From Acidobacteriaceae bacterium (lineage in GTDB: Bacteria; Acidobacteriota; Terriglobia; Bryobacterales; Bryobacteraceae), in NCBI GenBank assembly GCA_019245255.1, contig JAFARV010000656.1, positions 1 to 5,659 on the forward strand: a stretch of 5,659 nucleotides of DNA. The letters are read 5' to 3'. Under the pieces are notes generated by a model. That model saw nothing but the letters and a program-made list of their open reading frames with translations. It was not told the origin of the DNA and searched no databases. The position numbers and the translations under genes are program-made. This document shows, one piece after another, positions 1 through 5,659 of the stretch; the stretch's first letter is position 1, and the number at the start of each line of letters is the position of its first letter.

Positions 1-160
1 GGCAACTGTCGAGTATGTGGATGTAATCTGATGCGGACTGCTATTGAACGCGAAGAGCGGGAGTTGAGGGTTAATCCGAGGAAAACCGGCCCGCTGGTGC
101 TCTAGGCGGATGATACTTAAGAGCGGTGCAGGCTGTAATCGAAATTAGTAGCTGCACGAT

Positions 161-409
161 ATGAAGATCGAGATTGATGTTCCCAAGGTACTATACGACG
201 AAGCAAAGTCATTGGCGCAAGCTCAGCGCATGTCAGTCCGCGAGGTCTTTGCCTCTGCATTATCAGACCACTTACTGAGTTGGAGAAGACTGAACAACCG
301 CGCTGCCCGCGGTAGCCGGGACGCTTTCCTTAGAGTGCTCGATTCTGTTCCCGATATAGAGCCAGAGGAATACGATCGGCTCGATACGCCTCGCAAACCG
401 CCGGAGTAG
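161..409 (+). CDS. Orphan VapB-like ribbon-helix-helix antitoxin
   Basis: This 82-residue protein probably binds DNA as a dimer and would neutralise a cognate toxin. Residues 1-38 have the expected ribbon-helix-helix pattern: a short alternating strand (MKIEIDVP), a first helix (LYDEAKSLAQ), a turn at RMS, and a second helix (VREVFASAL). The tail (RGSRDAFLRVLDSVPDIEP, then EEYDRL) is acidic and amphipathic, as in antitoxin segments that wrap around PIN-type toxins. A toxin gene would normally overlap or follow the stop directly, but no PIN-like reading frame is visible in the next 280 bases. The ATG has no clear Shine-Dalgarno sequence. The antitoxin-like fold is moderately supported. The VapB assignment, rather than another RHH regulator, is inferred from the tail and size. 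Confidence 0.7.
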   Translation: MKIEIDVPKVLYDEAKSLAQAQRMSVREVFASALSDHLLSWRRLNNRAARGSRDAFLRVLDSVPDIEPEEYDRLDTPRKPPE

Positions 410-690
410 GCCTGTGGCTGATTTCTGAATCGCCGGAGGCGTGGAGTCAATTTTCGTAATCGGCCGTTGCAAGCGGCTCAAGTCGACGCCAGCGTAGCCT
501 GGTATTCAGGAGCCATGCATAGTCGGCAACGTGGTACCAGAGGCTTCCGAGTTCAGATTGGGCTTCTTGGGGGTGCCGTCTCGCCGTCGAAAACGACACG
601 CCCGAATAGCGCGACCGCACAGCACGATTCATGACATTAGATCGCACAGTAAACGGCTACGCTGAAGTAAGCTCGGATCGATCCGGTTGA
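410..690. other. Gene-free stretch between antitoxin and RNase H-like gene
   Basis: I see no credible gene here. The only open frames are short (a minus-strand frame of 66 codons at 647-447 and a plus-strand frame of about 40 codons from 514), and neither has recognisable motifs or a ribosome binding site. The stretch sits where the toxin partner of the upstream antitoxin would be expected, so it could be a deletion scar, but no PIN-domain remnant was found. It must also hold the promoter of the RNase H-like gene, although I could not pick out a convincing -35/-10 pair. Confidence 0.5.
674..685. promoter_or_regulatory. Perfect 12-bp palindrome before the RNase H-like gene
   Basis: CGGATCGATCCG reads identically on both strands. 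It ends 5 bases before a possible TTG start (691) and 14 bases before the ATG (700), where a ribosome binding site or operator would lie. It could be a repressor site, but there is no second copy in the window and short palindromes arise by chance. Confidence 0.25.
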
Positions 691-699
691 TTGTCGCGA

Positions 700-1302
700 A
701 TGTCCCGCAGACGAGTATCCATTTTTGTCGACGGCGCCTACCACCACAAACGAGGGGGCTGGGGCGTTGTTATCGTCGCAAACAAACAAGAATGGCATGC
801 ATCCGGCAACTGTGCGGCCTGGTCTTCCGATGAGGTAGAGTTTACGGCGGCGCTCAACGGCTTGATTGTCGCCGAACGTCTGACACTCTTGTGTCGCGGG
901 ATTCAGGTTCATTTATTCACCGACAGCCTGCGACTAATACACGCCTGCCGCGATCGTAAGGTTCGCGTCTACAGCGGGACCGATTTAGAACGCCTCAGCA
1001 GACGCGAGCATGTGCTTTCCGATGTTTGTCTGGCTGCTCGTAAGGAGATACTGCGTTTCGGGCACAACGTCAATCTCAGACTTCAGTGGATCAAGCGCTC
1101 TTCCAGGGTCGAGCAACTGCGAGCGGACAAGCTCTCAAAGTTTGCAATTGGTGCGACACCTCACCCGGTTGCCGAGGAAGGTGGGTTGAGCGGAAAACAG
1201 TTCCAAGCTGCCTCCGGTGAGCCAAATTGCATAGTCGAATGCTTCGCTGACGGCCGTAAGGCTAAGCAACTCGTCTTTGTTGGCAATCAGATTAGAAAAT
1301 AG
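700..1302 (+). CDS. RNase HI-fold nuclease-like protein
   Basis: This is a predicted RNase H-superfamily protein of 200 residues, which would cleave the RNA strand of RNA/DNA hybrids. Residue numbers here count from the in-frame TTG at 691; subtract 3 for the ATG chosen. The four acidic metal ligands sit in the expected order: D14 in SIFVDGA on strand 1, E50 in EVEFTAALNGL on helix A, D78 in LFTDS on strand 4, and D146 in RADKLSKFA near the end of the domain. A Gly-rich GGWGVVIV strand follows the first Asp. The His of the usual HxGxxxNExAD loop is replaced by RSSRVEQLRAD, as in several non-E. coli-type enzymes. Residues from about 155 to the end form an extra tail with no recognised domain. 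ATG 700 was preferred to TTG 691 because it is the stronger codon; neither has a good Shine-Dalgarno sequence. The gene converges on the VWA gene, ending 58 bases from it. The fold is well supported; activity is inferred. Confidence 0.78.
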   Translation: MSRRRVSIFVDGAYHHKRGGWGVVIVANKQEWHASGNCAAWSSDEVEFTAALNGLIVAERLTLLCRGIQVHLFTDSLRLIHACRDRKVRVYSGTDLERLSRREHVLSDVCLAARKEILRFGHNVNLRLQWIKRSSRVEQLRADKLSKFAIGATPHPVAEEGGLSGKQFQAASGEPNCIVECFADGRKAKQLVFVGNQIRK

Positions 1303-1360
1303 CTGGCCGAAACGCGGACCCTTAAATTCGCGCCGCAAGTTGTCCGGACCCACTACTGAC

Positions 1361-3211
1361 TTATGTTGCGGTTCTGCTGAGCATGAATACTTTCCCTTTG
1401 GGAGCGAATGGCAGTGAGCGGCCCTCGGGCAACAGAATGGCATGCTCCCGCCGCGTGACGAACCGGTCACACATGCCGTCGGTGATGATCAGAATGGGAC
1501 CATCCTTCGGAAAATCCGCTGCCGTTTCTAAAAGGTCGATGCCAGGCTGCAAGACCGTTCCGCCTCGGCCGCGCACGGGTACTCGTCCGGCGATTTCCTC
1601 GGGCAGTAAATAGCCCGCATCATACGGGCGAGCATCGCAGAAAACTACTCGCGCGCAGGGGACGTCTCGGGACTCGCAGTAGCTTGCGATCGCGCCGAGG
1701 CCCTCGGCGAGAAGGTGTCGGTCCATCGAACCTGATGTGTCGAGCACAACGCCGAAGGTTCGGGCGTACTCAGCAGTTTGCTCTGGCAAATACCGCGCGC
1801 GTGGAATATCTGGAGTGCTGCTTTGACGGCGGCTTGGGCGGGCATACGTCCTGCGCTGTTCGATCGGCGGGAAGTGGTCATCCAGCCACCGGGCGAGTTG
1901 GACATCCCATGGGATTGGCGGCTGGCTGAGAGCACGTATCTCTTCGACTAGCCCAGCAGGAAGCAGTCCACGGCCCTGATCGTAGTGATACAGCAAGCCT
2001 TGGGAAAGGCAGTTTCGATAAAAGGCATCGAGGTCCGTGCCAGCTTCAGAGGCCCACCAGTCCGGCAATGGCGCTTCAAGAATGTCGCCCAGTCCTACAC
2101 CGCGAAAAGTCCCAAGACGTCGAAATCGGCGCAGATCAGTGACAATGCGATCGTAAATTGTTTCGGCTGAAAGTCCCTTTAGCTCGGCATCGTACAGCAT
2201 CCCTATTTGCGGTGGCGATCCGATCCGCATTTCCATAAGCCAACCGTTGATGACAAAGTCGCATGCCACATTCCACAAATGGGGATCTCGTCCCCGGCAT
2301 CTTCTTGAATGCCTGAGCGACACGTGGAGCAGCTCGTGCGCGACCACAAAACGGCATTCCGCTTCGCTCAGACCGACTCCGGGGCCGATGTAGATCTCTT
2401 TGAGAGCATCACTTACGGCGGCGACTGAAATCTCCATTCGGTTGCAAACTGGTCCGTCTTCGATTAGGTCAAATGAGGCGGCAAGAGCCCCGAGCAGTGG
2501 GTAACTGTTGACGAACCACTCACGGGCTCGGGCGGCCGCCGTTTTTGCGACTTTGCCTGGCAGGGATGGAACACCGCCTGCTATATTCACCGCCTCTGCA
2601 ACTGCGTGCACGAGACCGGCGCCAAAGGTTCGCTCCCAGTCCTCTCTCTTCATTGAGGTGCGGCCGTAAGTTCTCCGTGTGCTCTCCGGCTCGAGCACGT
2701 CAGTGCCATGCGTTCCTGTGAGGCTGTATGAGGGAAGGTCGGATGGTATGCCGTTCTCACAGAAATGTATAAATAAGGCGTCTTCCGTACGGCCCGGAAT
2801 CTCTGGCCCGCCGGGTCGCGGAACAGCGGATAGGTGTTCGGGCGCTTTCCCCAACTTCAAAGTTGCCAGAAAATCCCAAACTACGCACTCGCACGCAAGA
2901 TCCCATTCCCGCTGTTGGAACTTCTTCTGAAAATGCCCGAATCCAAGATGAACCAGGCAGTGGCCAATCACGTATAGCCATTCTTGGGCGTTGGCCACTC
3001 GATCCGGATGAACGAAGATGGTGCCATTCGGCGACACACTCGCCCAGCCTTGATGTGGATAAGGATTGCCGGTTGCGCGAACGATGGATGCGCGATGGAG
3101 CATGGGGCTCAAGAGCGGGTGAGCCTGAGCGAGAGCGAGCCCTTCCTGGAAGTTAGCGGTTGCTTTAGGGCTCTGCTTAGCTCGCTGCGACCTGGACTTG
3201 GAACCCGCCAT
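1361..3211 (-). CDS. Metallopeptidase-like (DUF2201-type) protein with duplicated zinc domain and C-terminal VWA domain
   Basis: This 616-residue protein resembles the VWA-like/predicted metal-dependent peptidase family (DUF2201, COG3864 type). The central domain has a canonical zinc motif HELLH at 292-296, H301 nearby, and the family signature WNVACDFVIN at 313-322. An N-terminal copy of the same domain (77-121) has HCLVH at 84-88, H93 and WDLACECVV at 103-111, so its catalytic Glu is Cys. The C-terminal VWA domain starts near 485 with an intact MIDAS: DTSGS at 491-495, T552 in GGT and D578 in IITDGM. I see no signal peptide or membrane span, so it is probably cytoplasmic. The frame is open back to 3274, but ATG 3211 lies 2 bases after the stop of the AAA+ reading frame, whereas starting at 3274 would overlap it by 61 bases. 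Coupled translation with the ATPase is likely. It presumably acts as the ATPase's partner. Whether it cleaves protein is unproven. Confidence 0.85.
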   Translation of the reverse strand: MAGSKSRSQRAKQSPKATANFQEGLALAQAHPLLSPMLHRASIVRATGNPYPHQGWASVSPNGTIFVHPDRVANAQEWLYVIGHCLVHLGFGHFQKKFQQREWDLACECVVWDFLATLKLGKAPEHLSAVPRPGGPEIPGRTEDALFIHFCENGIPSDLPSYSLTGTHGTDVLEPESTRRTYGRTSMKREDWERTFGAGLVHAVAEAVNIAGGVPSLPGKVAKTAAARAREWFVNSYPLLGALAASFDLIEDGPVCNRMEISVAAVSDALKEIYIGPGVGLSEAECRFVVAHELLHVSLRHSRRCRGRDPHLWNVACDFVINGWLMEMRIGSPPQIGMLYDAELKGLSAETIYDRIVTDLRRFRRLGTFRGVGLGDILEAPLPDWWASEAGTDLDAFYRNCLSQGLLYHYDQGRGLLPAGLVEEIRALSQPPIPWDVQLARWLDDHFPPIEQRRTYARPSRRQSSTPDIPRARYLPEQTAEYARTFGVVLDTSGSMDRHLLAEGLGAIASYCESRDVPCARVVFCDARPYDAGYLLPEEIAGRVPVRGRGGTVLQPGIDLLETAADFPKDGPILIITDGMCDRFVTRREHAILLPEGRSLPFAPKGKVFMLSRTAT

Positions 3212-3213
3212 TC

Positions 3214-3696
3214 TCACGCATCTTTCTTTACGACCAGGCGAGGGAGGTCGCGAACGATTTCCACCATAAACCAAGGAGGAAGGCTCTGGCCTTTTTCTTC
3301 GCTGACGACCATCTGAGCCATTTCCATGCTGATGGAGGCGAGATCTCTCAACAGAGCTTTTGCGCGATGGGCCAATTCCTTATGAATAGCAGCCTGCGAA
3401 GAGCGATCGGCCGGAAGCTCCTTTATTAATTGAGCGCGGAATGACTGCGCCAGGAAATATAGAACATCCCGATCATGGGGTTCAGCTGGCCAACTTAACT
3501 CTCCATCCAGAATCGCGTTCAGCTTGTACTTGCTGCGAATCTGTTTAACAAAGGCTTTGAACTGTCCGGCATGCTCGGGCGAAAGACACCCGAAAGCGAG
3601 AATCTGGAGCACTTCGTCGTCCCACTTGTTCGCCGTACTCGCCCAGAGCGTCGCTGAGCATGTGCCAGGAGCGGGGACTGGAGAAGGTTTCCTCAT
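3214..3696 (-). pseudogene. C-terminal part of the same MoxR-type ATPase, in a shifted frame
   Basis: This frame is open from an ATG at 3696, but only the portion from about 3624 onward (WDDEVLQILAFGCLSPEHA and beyond) looks like real protein. The first 24 codons overlap the ATPase core in a different frame and read as low-complexity noise (MRKPSPVPAPGT). The meaningful 136 residues are rich in helices (AFVKQIRSKYKLNAIL, DVLYFLAQSFRAQLIKEL, LAHRAKALLRDLASISMEMA) and finish with PPWFMVEIVRDLPRLV. This matches the helical C-terminal region expected after the sensor-2 segment of MoxR ATPases paired with VWA proteins. It is therefore best read as the displaced 3' end of the upstream gene, not a separate gene. 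The TGA stop (3216-3214) is followed 2 bases later by the VWA gene's ATG, which supports one two-gene operon. Confidence 0.75.
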
Positions 3697-4273
3697 GCTT
3701 GGGCGGCTGAGTCCACAAATGATCCGGCCGGTTTTGGATGTATTGCATGATCAGCGGGTGGATATTGTTTGCGCCTGCCCAGTCCAGCCAATCGCGATGT
3801 GACACCCTGAGGTGCACGTGGATCATGCGGTTGATTAGTGCGGACGACATGGGCTTCACGATCGCACTGTCTTGCGTGCGATTGCCTGCACCAATCACCA
3901 CCGAGCCCTCTGGCAAGACGTACTCGCCGATACGTCTCTCGTGAATCAGGCTGTAGAACGCCTTCTGTACTTCGTGCGAGCATGCATTTAACTCGTCCAG
4001 AAACAAACAGTATGGCGATTTCCTGGCAATGGAAACGGGAGGACAAAAGCGGCTGCAACCGTCAACAATCTGCGGAACGCCGATGAGATCCTCCGGCGCG
4101 AGTTGGCTGCCTAATAGCGATATACAAGGCATACCGATTTCGTTGGCGAAGTTCTGCACCAGCGCCGATTTTCCAATGCCGGGAGGTCCCCATATGAAAA
4201 CCGGTCGTACGACAGCAACGTTGAGGAGGAACTCTGAGAGCTGTTTTTGAGAGAGTGTGATCGACGCGTTCAT
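3545..4273 (-). CDS. MoxR-type AAA+ ATPase, ATPase core (gene frameshifted near 3625)
   Basis: This is a MoxR-like AAA+ ATPase that would hydrolyse ATP as a ring and work with the downstream VWA protein. Visible motifs are Walker A GPPGIGKS (29-36), Walker B CLFLDEL (89-95), sensor 1 GAGNR (128-132), a candidate arginine finger R149 in ALINR, and a sensor-2 segment SSPRSWHML (198-206). The reading frame then continues 36 residues past L206 to a TAA at 3547-3545, but from about residue 217 this sequence (VGRRSAPDSRF onward) does not look like the family. The proper C-terminal region lies in another frame at 3624-3214. Joining the two by skipping one base at 3625 gives 352 residues, a normal length for the family. 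The ATG directly follows an in-frame TAA (4276-4274) and has only a weak upstream GGGCGG. As read, the protein would lack its C-terminal lid region. The family call is firm; integrity is uncertain. Confidence 0.85.
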   Translation of the reverse strand: MNASITLSQKQLSEFLLNVAVVRPVFIWGPPGIGKSALVQNFANEIGMPCISLLGSQLAPEDLIGVPQIVDGCSRFCPPVSIARKSPYCLFLDELNACSHEVQKAFYSLIHERRIGEYVLPEGSVVIGAGNRTQDSAIVKPMSSALINRMIHVHLRVSHRDWLDWAGANNIHPLIMQYIQNRPDHLWTQPPKHEETFSSPRSWHMLSDALGEYGEQVGRRSAPDSRFRVSFARACRTVQSLC

Positions 4274-4339
4274 TTACGAGTTTTTAGCCGCCCGAGCACT
4301 CATGCCGATTGCTTCGAGCACCGTTCGCCTAATCGTCAT
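4274..4339 (-). CDS. Possible 21-residue leader peptide abutting the ATPase start
   Basis: A short frame reads MTIRRTVLEAIG, then MSARAAKNS, and ends in TAA immediately before the ATPase ATG, in the same frame. It could be a leader peptide that couples translation, or the remnant of an N-terminal extension cut off by a stop codon. Against it, there is no Shine-Dalgarno sequence at a usable distance, and the candidate promoter at 4373-4343 would start transcription at about this ATG. Confidence is low. Confidence 0.2.
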   Translation of the reverse strand: MTIRRTVLEAIGMSARAAKNS

Positions 4340-4342
4340 ATC

Positions 4343-4373
4343 GGTATAAAAGAGCAAAGTTCCTATCGGTCAA
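4343..4373 (-). promoter_or_regulatory. Candidate sigma-70-type promoter for the ATPase-VWA operon
   Basis: On the minus strand TTGACC (4373-4368, 5 of 6 to the -35 consensus) is followed after 19 bases by TATACC (4348-4343, 4 of 6 to the -10 consensus). It overlaps the last codons of the acetyltransferase gene and would start transcription about 65 bases before the ATPase ATG. The 19-base spacer is longer than ideal, so this is tentative. Confidence 0.35.
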
Positions 4374-4971
4374 CTATCAGGCTGGCCCCCTGTTTGTCGT
4401 CCAAGATCGTTCGCCAGTGAGTCGCCCAAAGGACGTGTAGCCAGCATTCGTTTCCAGCGTCGTCCTTGTGGTGTCTTCGAGCTTGCTGTTGGAATTCCAG
4501 CTTTTCGAGCACACGGGCAGAGCGTACGTTGTCGATACGCGTGAACGCCACAACCCGGTTTAGTTTCAAGGCTTCGAAAGCATAGGCAAGTACCGGGCGG
4601 GCAGCTTCGGCTGCAATTCCCTTGTTCCAAAAAGATGGCGCCAATTCATAGCCCAGGCTGATGTCATCGCCCAGGCTGTGTTCCGGGTCGAATACTCCCT
4701 CAAATTTCGAGAGCTCCACCCAACCGGCCTGAATGGGATGGTCACGGAATTCAATGATCCATTTGTGGAGGTGCTGGCGATACTGAGTCAATTCGATCTG
4801 GGTTTTGGCAAACTCCAGCGCTGCGTGTCGAGAGAGTGGCCCGGAATGAACATACTGCATCACTTCGGGATCAGAGTCTAATAATGCCAAGAACTCCTCA
4901 TCGCCGGGCTGAAGCGTTCGAAGGCGCAGCCGGCATGTTTCGAAGACTGGGTTCCCGGAGAATTTTGGCAT
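4363..4971 (-). CDS. GNAT-family N-acetyltransferase (RimJ/RimL-like)
   Basis: This 202-residue protein is predicted to transfer an acetyl group from acetyl-CoA to an amine, such as a protein N-terminus or a small molecule. It opens with the ETCRLRLRTLQPGDEEFLAL segment (11-30) typical of the RimJ/RimL group. The strand LGYELAPSFWNKGIAAEAA (106-124) holds the acetyl-CoA pyrophosphate-binding loop, here WNKGIA. It is followed by ALKLNRVVAFTRIDNVRSA (134-152) and RVLEKLEFQ (153-161), with N148 in the usual place of the conserved Asn. Length and domain coverage look complete. The ATG at 4971 is the only plausible start, since an in-frame TGA lies a short way upstream and no other start codon intervenes. 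It has no Shine-Dalgarno sequence, so a leaderless transcript is possible. The substrate cannot be deduced. It is probably transcribed separately from the ATPase operon downstream. Confidence 0.85.
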   Translation of the reverse strand: MPKFSGNPVFETCRLRLRTLQPGDEEFLALLDSDPEVMQYVHSGPLSRHAALEFAKTQIELTQYRQHLHKWIIEFRDHPIQAGWVELSKFEGVFDPEHSLGDDISLGYELAPSFWNKGIAAEAARPVLAYAFEALKLNRVVAFTRIDNVRSARVLEKLEFQQQARRHHKDDAGNECWLHVLWATHWRTILDDKQGASLIVDR

Positions 4972-5040
4972 ATGAGTAAGCGGGGTGAACGGAGCAGTTA
5001 ACGATCAGATTGGAAACAGGCATTCCACTTGGGATAAGGT

Positions 5041-5502
5041 TCAATCCTTCTGATAAAGCTGGACACCGGAGTATGAGGATTTCAAGATGCGGCGCACAAG
5101 CCAAAGCTTCTCTGATTCGGTAGCGCTGCCATCTTGCATGGCTTGCCCAAGCCGCGTAACACGGCGAAATTCGGCTTCGTTGAATTCGACAACGATCTTG
5201 TTCTCCATTCCGCGGCTGTAGTACTTGCCCGATTCATAACGCACCGTGTTGTAGGGATCGGGCCCGTCGTCGACATCGGCGAAGTTATCGTCACGCTCTT
5301 CTTTCGTTGCGTAGCAGGTCTGCAGATCAAACTCATCCATCGCACCTTCAACAATCATGTAGGGAGGTCCCGAGTAGTTCCTGGGGTCTTCTTGATCCAG
5401 CTTGATCGCAATAACGGTGCGTTTGCCGACATCGGTGCAGCGCCAGTGGCCGCCATCCGACCAAAATTCCATGCCGATGAAACAGTTCTCCGGTTTCAGC
5501 AT
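5041..5502 (-). CDS. Conserved-looking protein of unknown function, soluble
   Basis: This is a 153-residue protein that I cannot assign to a named family with confidence. The N-terminal half is rich in short strands and aromatic residues (FIGMEFWSDGGHWRCTDVG, then KRTVIAIKL), followed by SGPPYMIVEGAMDEFDLQTC. The pattern recalls hypothetical proteins carried on plasmids and other accessory DNA, but no catalytic motif is evident. The C-terminal half is charged and helical (NEAEFRRVTRLGQAMQDG, SEKLWLVRRIL). No signal peptide or membrane segment is visible. The start was set at 5502 because GGTGGA (5514-5509) lies 6 bases ahead of this ATG. The frame is open to another ATG at 5535 (164 residues), which lacks such a site. 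It ends 69 bases upstream of the acetyltransferase on the same strand, so co-transcription is possible. Confidence 0.7.
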   Translation of the reverse strand: MLKPENCFIGMEFWSDGGHWRCTDVGKRTVIAIKLDQEDPRNYSGPPYMIVEGAMDEFDLQTCYATKEERDDNFADVDDGPDPYNTVRYESGKYYSRGMENKIVVEFNEAEFRRVTRLGQAMQDGSATESEKLWLVRRILKSSYSGVQLYQKD

Positions 5503-5558
5503 CTCGATTCCACCGTCAGCCGGGTGGTTCGGCATTAGTGTGTTCGCCAGTTCTGACC

Positions 5559-5570
5559 ACGCTTTAGCGT
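5559..5570. repeat. Short palindromic site ACGCT-TT-AGCGT
   Basis: Two 5-base arms flank a 2-base centre, upstream of the unknown-function gene (start 5502 or 5535). It could be part of an operator or a small hairpin in the leader. The short arms make a chance occurrence possible. Confidence 0.2.
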
Positions 5571-5574
5571 CCTA

Positions 5575-5619
5575 GATAAATCGAATTGCCCATTGGAGGG
5601 CCGACAACTCCGATTTATC
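5575..5619. repeat. Perfect 9-bp inverted repeat GATAAATCG / CGATTTATC with 27-base spacer
   Basis: The arms at 5575-5583 and 5611-5619 are exact reverse complements. Extended outward to 13 bases they still match at 11. The pair lies between the unknown-function gene and the insertion-sequence end, with the right arm ending one base before that end. It may be a dimeric regulator site for the gene on its left, or a relic of an earlier insertion. Confidence 0.4.
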
Positions 5620-5620
5620 A

Positions 5621-5659
5621 GGGTGTGTCAAGGATTTTGTGTAAACCGCTCTGACTTTT
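5621..5659 (+). mobile_element. Probable terminal end of an IS256-family insertion sequence, cut by the window edge
   Basis: The stretch begins GGGTGTGTCAAGGATTTTGT and continues GTAAACC, reading toward the window edge. The TTGTGTAAA block about 20 bases in is characteristic of IS256-family terminal inverted repeats. The transposase would lie beyond the edge, so neither the second end nor the target-site duplication can be seen. On the minus strand the end also contains TTGACA (5631-5626), a perfect -35 box pointing out toward the unknown-function gene, although no good -10 was found at the right distance. The family call rests on recall of terminal sequences. Confidence 0.5.

Noticed and set aside
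1..105. Open frame from the window edge ending in TAG, with a CRVCGC motif, as a possible 3' end of an upstream gene
   Set aside because: Thirty-five open codons are expected by chance fairly often, and the sequence shows no recognised domain. The two-Cys motif alone is not enough.
447..647. Minus-strand frame of 66 codons in the gene-free stretch
   Set aside because: No motif, no ribosome binding site and a composition unlike the real proteins in the window.
1303..1360. Possible bidirectional terminator between the converging genes
   Set aside because: Only a 5-base stem (CGGAC/GTCCG) with a 22-base loop and an isolated GTCCGGAC palindrome are present, with no T run. The 7-base direct repeat CGGACCC (1315 and 1345) looks like chance.
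3120..3145. GAGCGA-type short tandem repeat
   Set aside because: Only about two copies, inside the VWA gene's coding sequence, and explained by codon content.
3212..3274. Extending the peptidase/VWA protein 21 residues upstream to 3274
   Set aside because: It would overlap the ATPase C-terminal coding frame by 61 bases, and the added residues are low-complexity. ATG 3211 sits at an ideal coupling distance.
2863..3316. Long plus-strand frames opposite the peptidase/VWA gene
   Set aside because: They are shadows of the minus-strand coding sequence, which has coherent domains and motifs.
1..5659. CRISPR array, tRNA or rRNA genes
   Set aside because: No regularly spaced repeats and no tRNA or rRNA signatures were seen on either strand.

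Overview
The window looks like a bacterial accessory region of moderate GC content (mid-50s percent by eye, not computed). Coding is interspersed with gene-free stretches, several genes start without a clear Shine-Dalgarno sequence, and an insertion-sequence end lies at the right edge. The taxon cannot be fixed from the sequence. An Acidobacteriota-like or other soil Gram-negative source would fit, but that is only an impression.

Layout, left to right. Positions 161-409 (+) encode a small ribbon-helix-helix, VapB-like antitoxin with no recognisable toxin next to it. A stretch of about 290 bases follows in which I see no gene. At 700-1302 (+) there is an RNase HI-fold protein that keeps the four acidic catalytic residues. 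Converging on it is the central module on the minus strand: a MoxR-type AAA+ ATPase (4273 down to 3214, split by a frameshift near 3625) followed after 2 bases by a 616-residue protein (3211-1361). That protein joins two copies of a metallopeptidase-like domain to a C-terminal von Willebrand factor A (VWA) domain. Upstream on the same strand are a RimJ/RimL-like GNAT acetyltransferase (4971-4363) and a conserved-looking protein of unknown function (5502-5041). The right edge (about 5621 onward) resembles the terminal inverted repeat of an IS256-family element.

How the genes may work together. MoxR ATPases and VWA proteins typically pair as an ATP-driven, chaperone-like machine acting on a client. 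Here the VWA protein also carries an intact HELLH zinc-protease motif, and a clearly related upstream copy in which the catalytic Glu is Cys (HCLVH). The module therefore reads as an ATPase plus a peptidase/VWA pair. The AAA+ gene needs a +1 shift to be full length (352 residues), so it is a sequencing error, a decayed gene or, less likely, a recoded gene. The acetyltransferase, RNase H-like protein and antitoxin have no demonstrated link to this pair.
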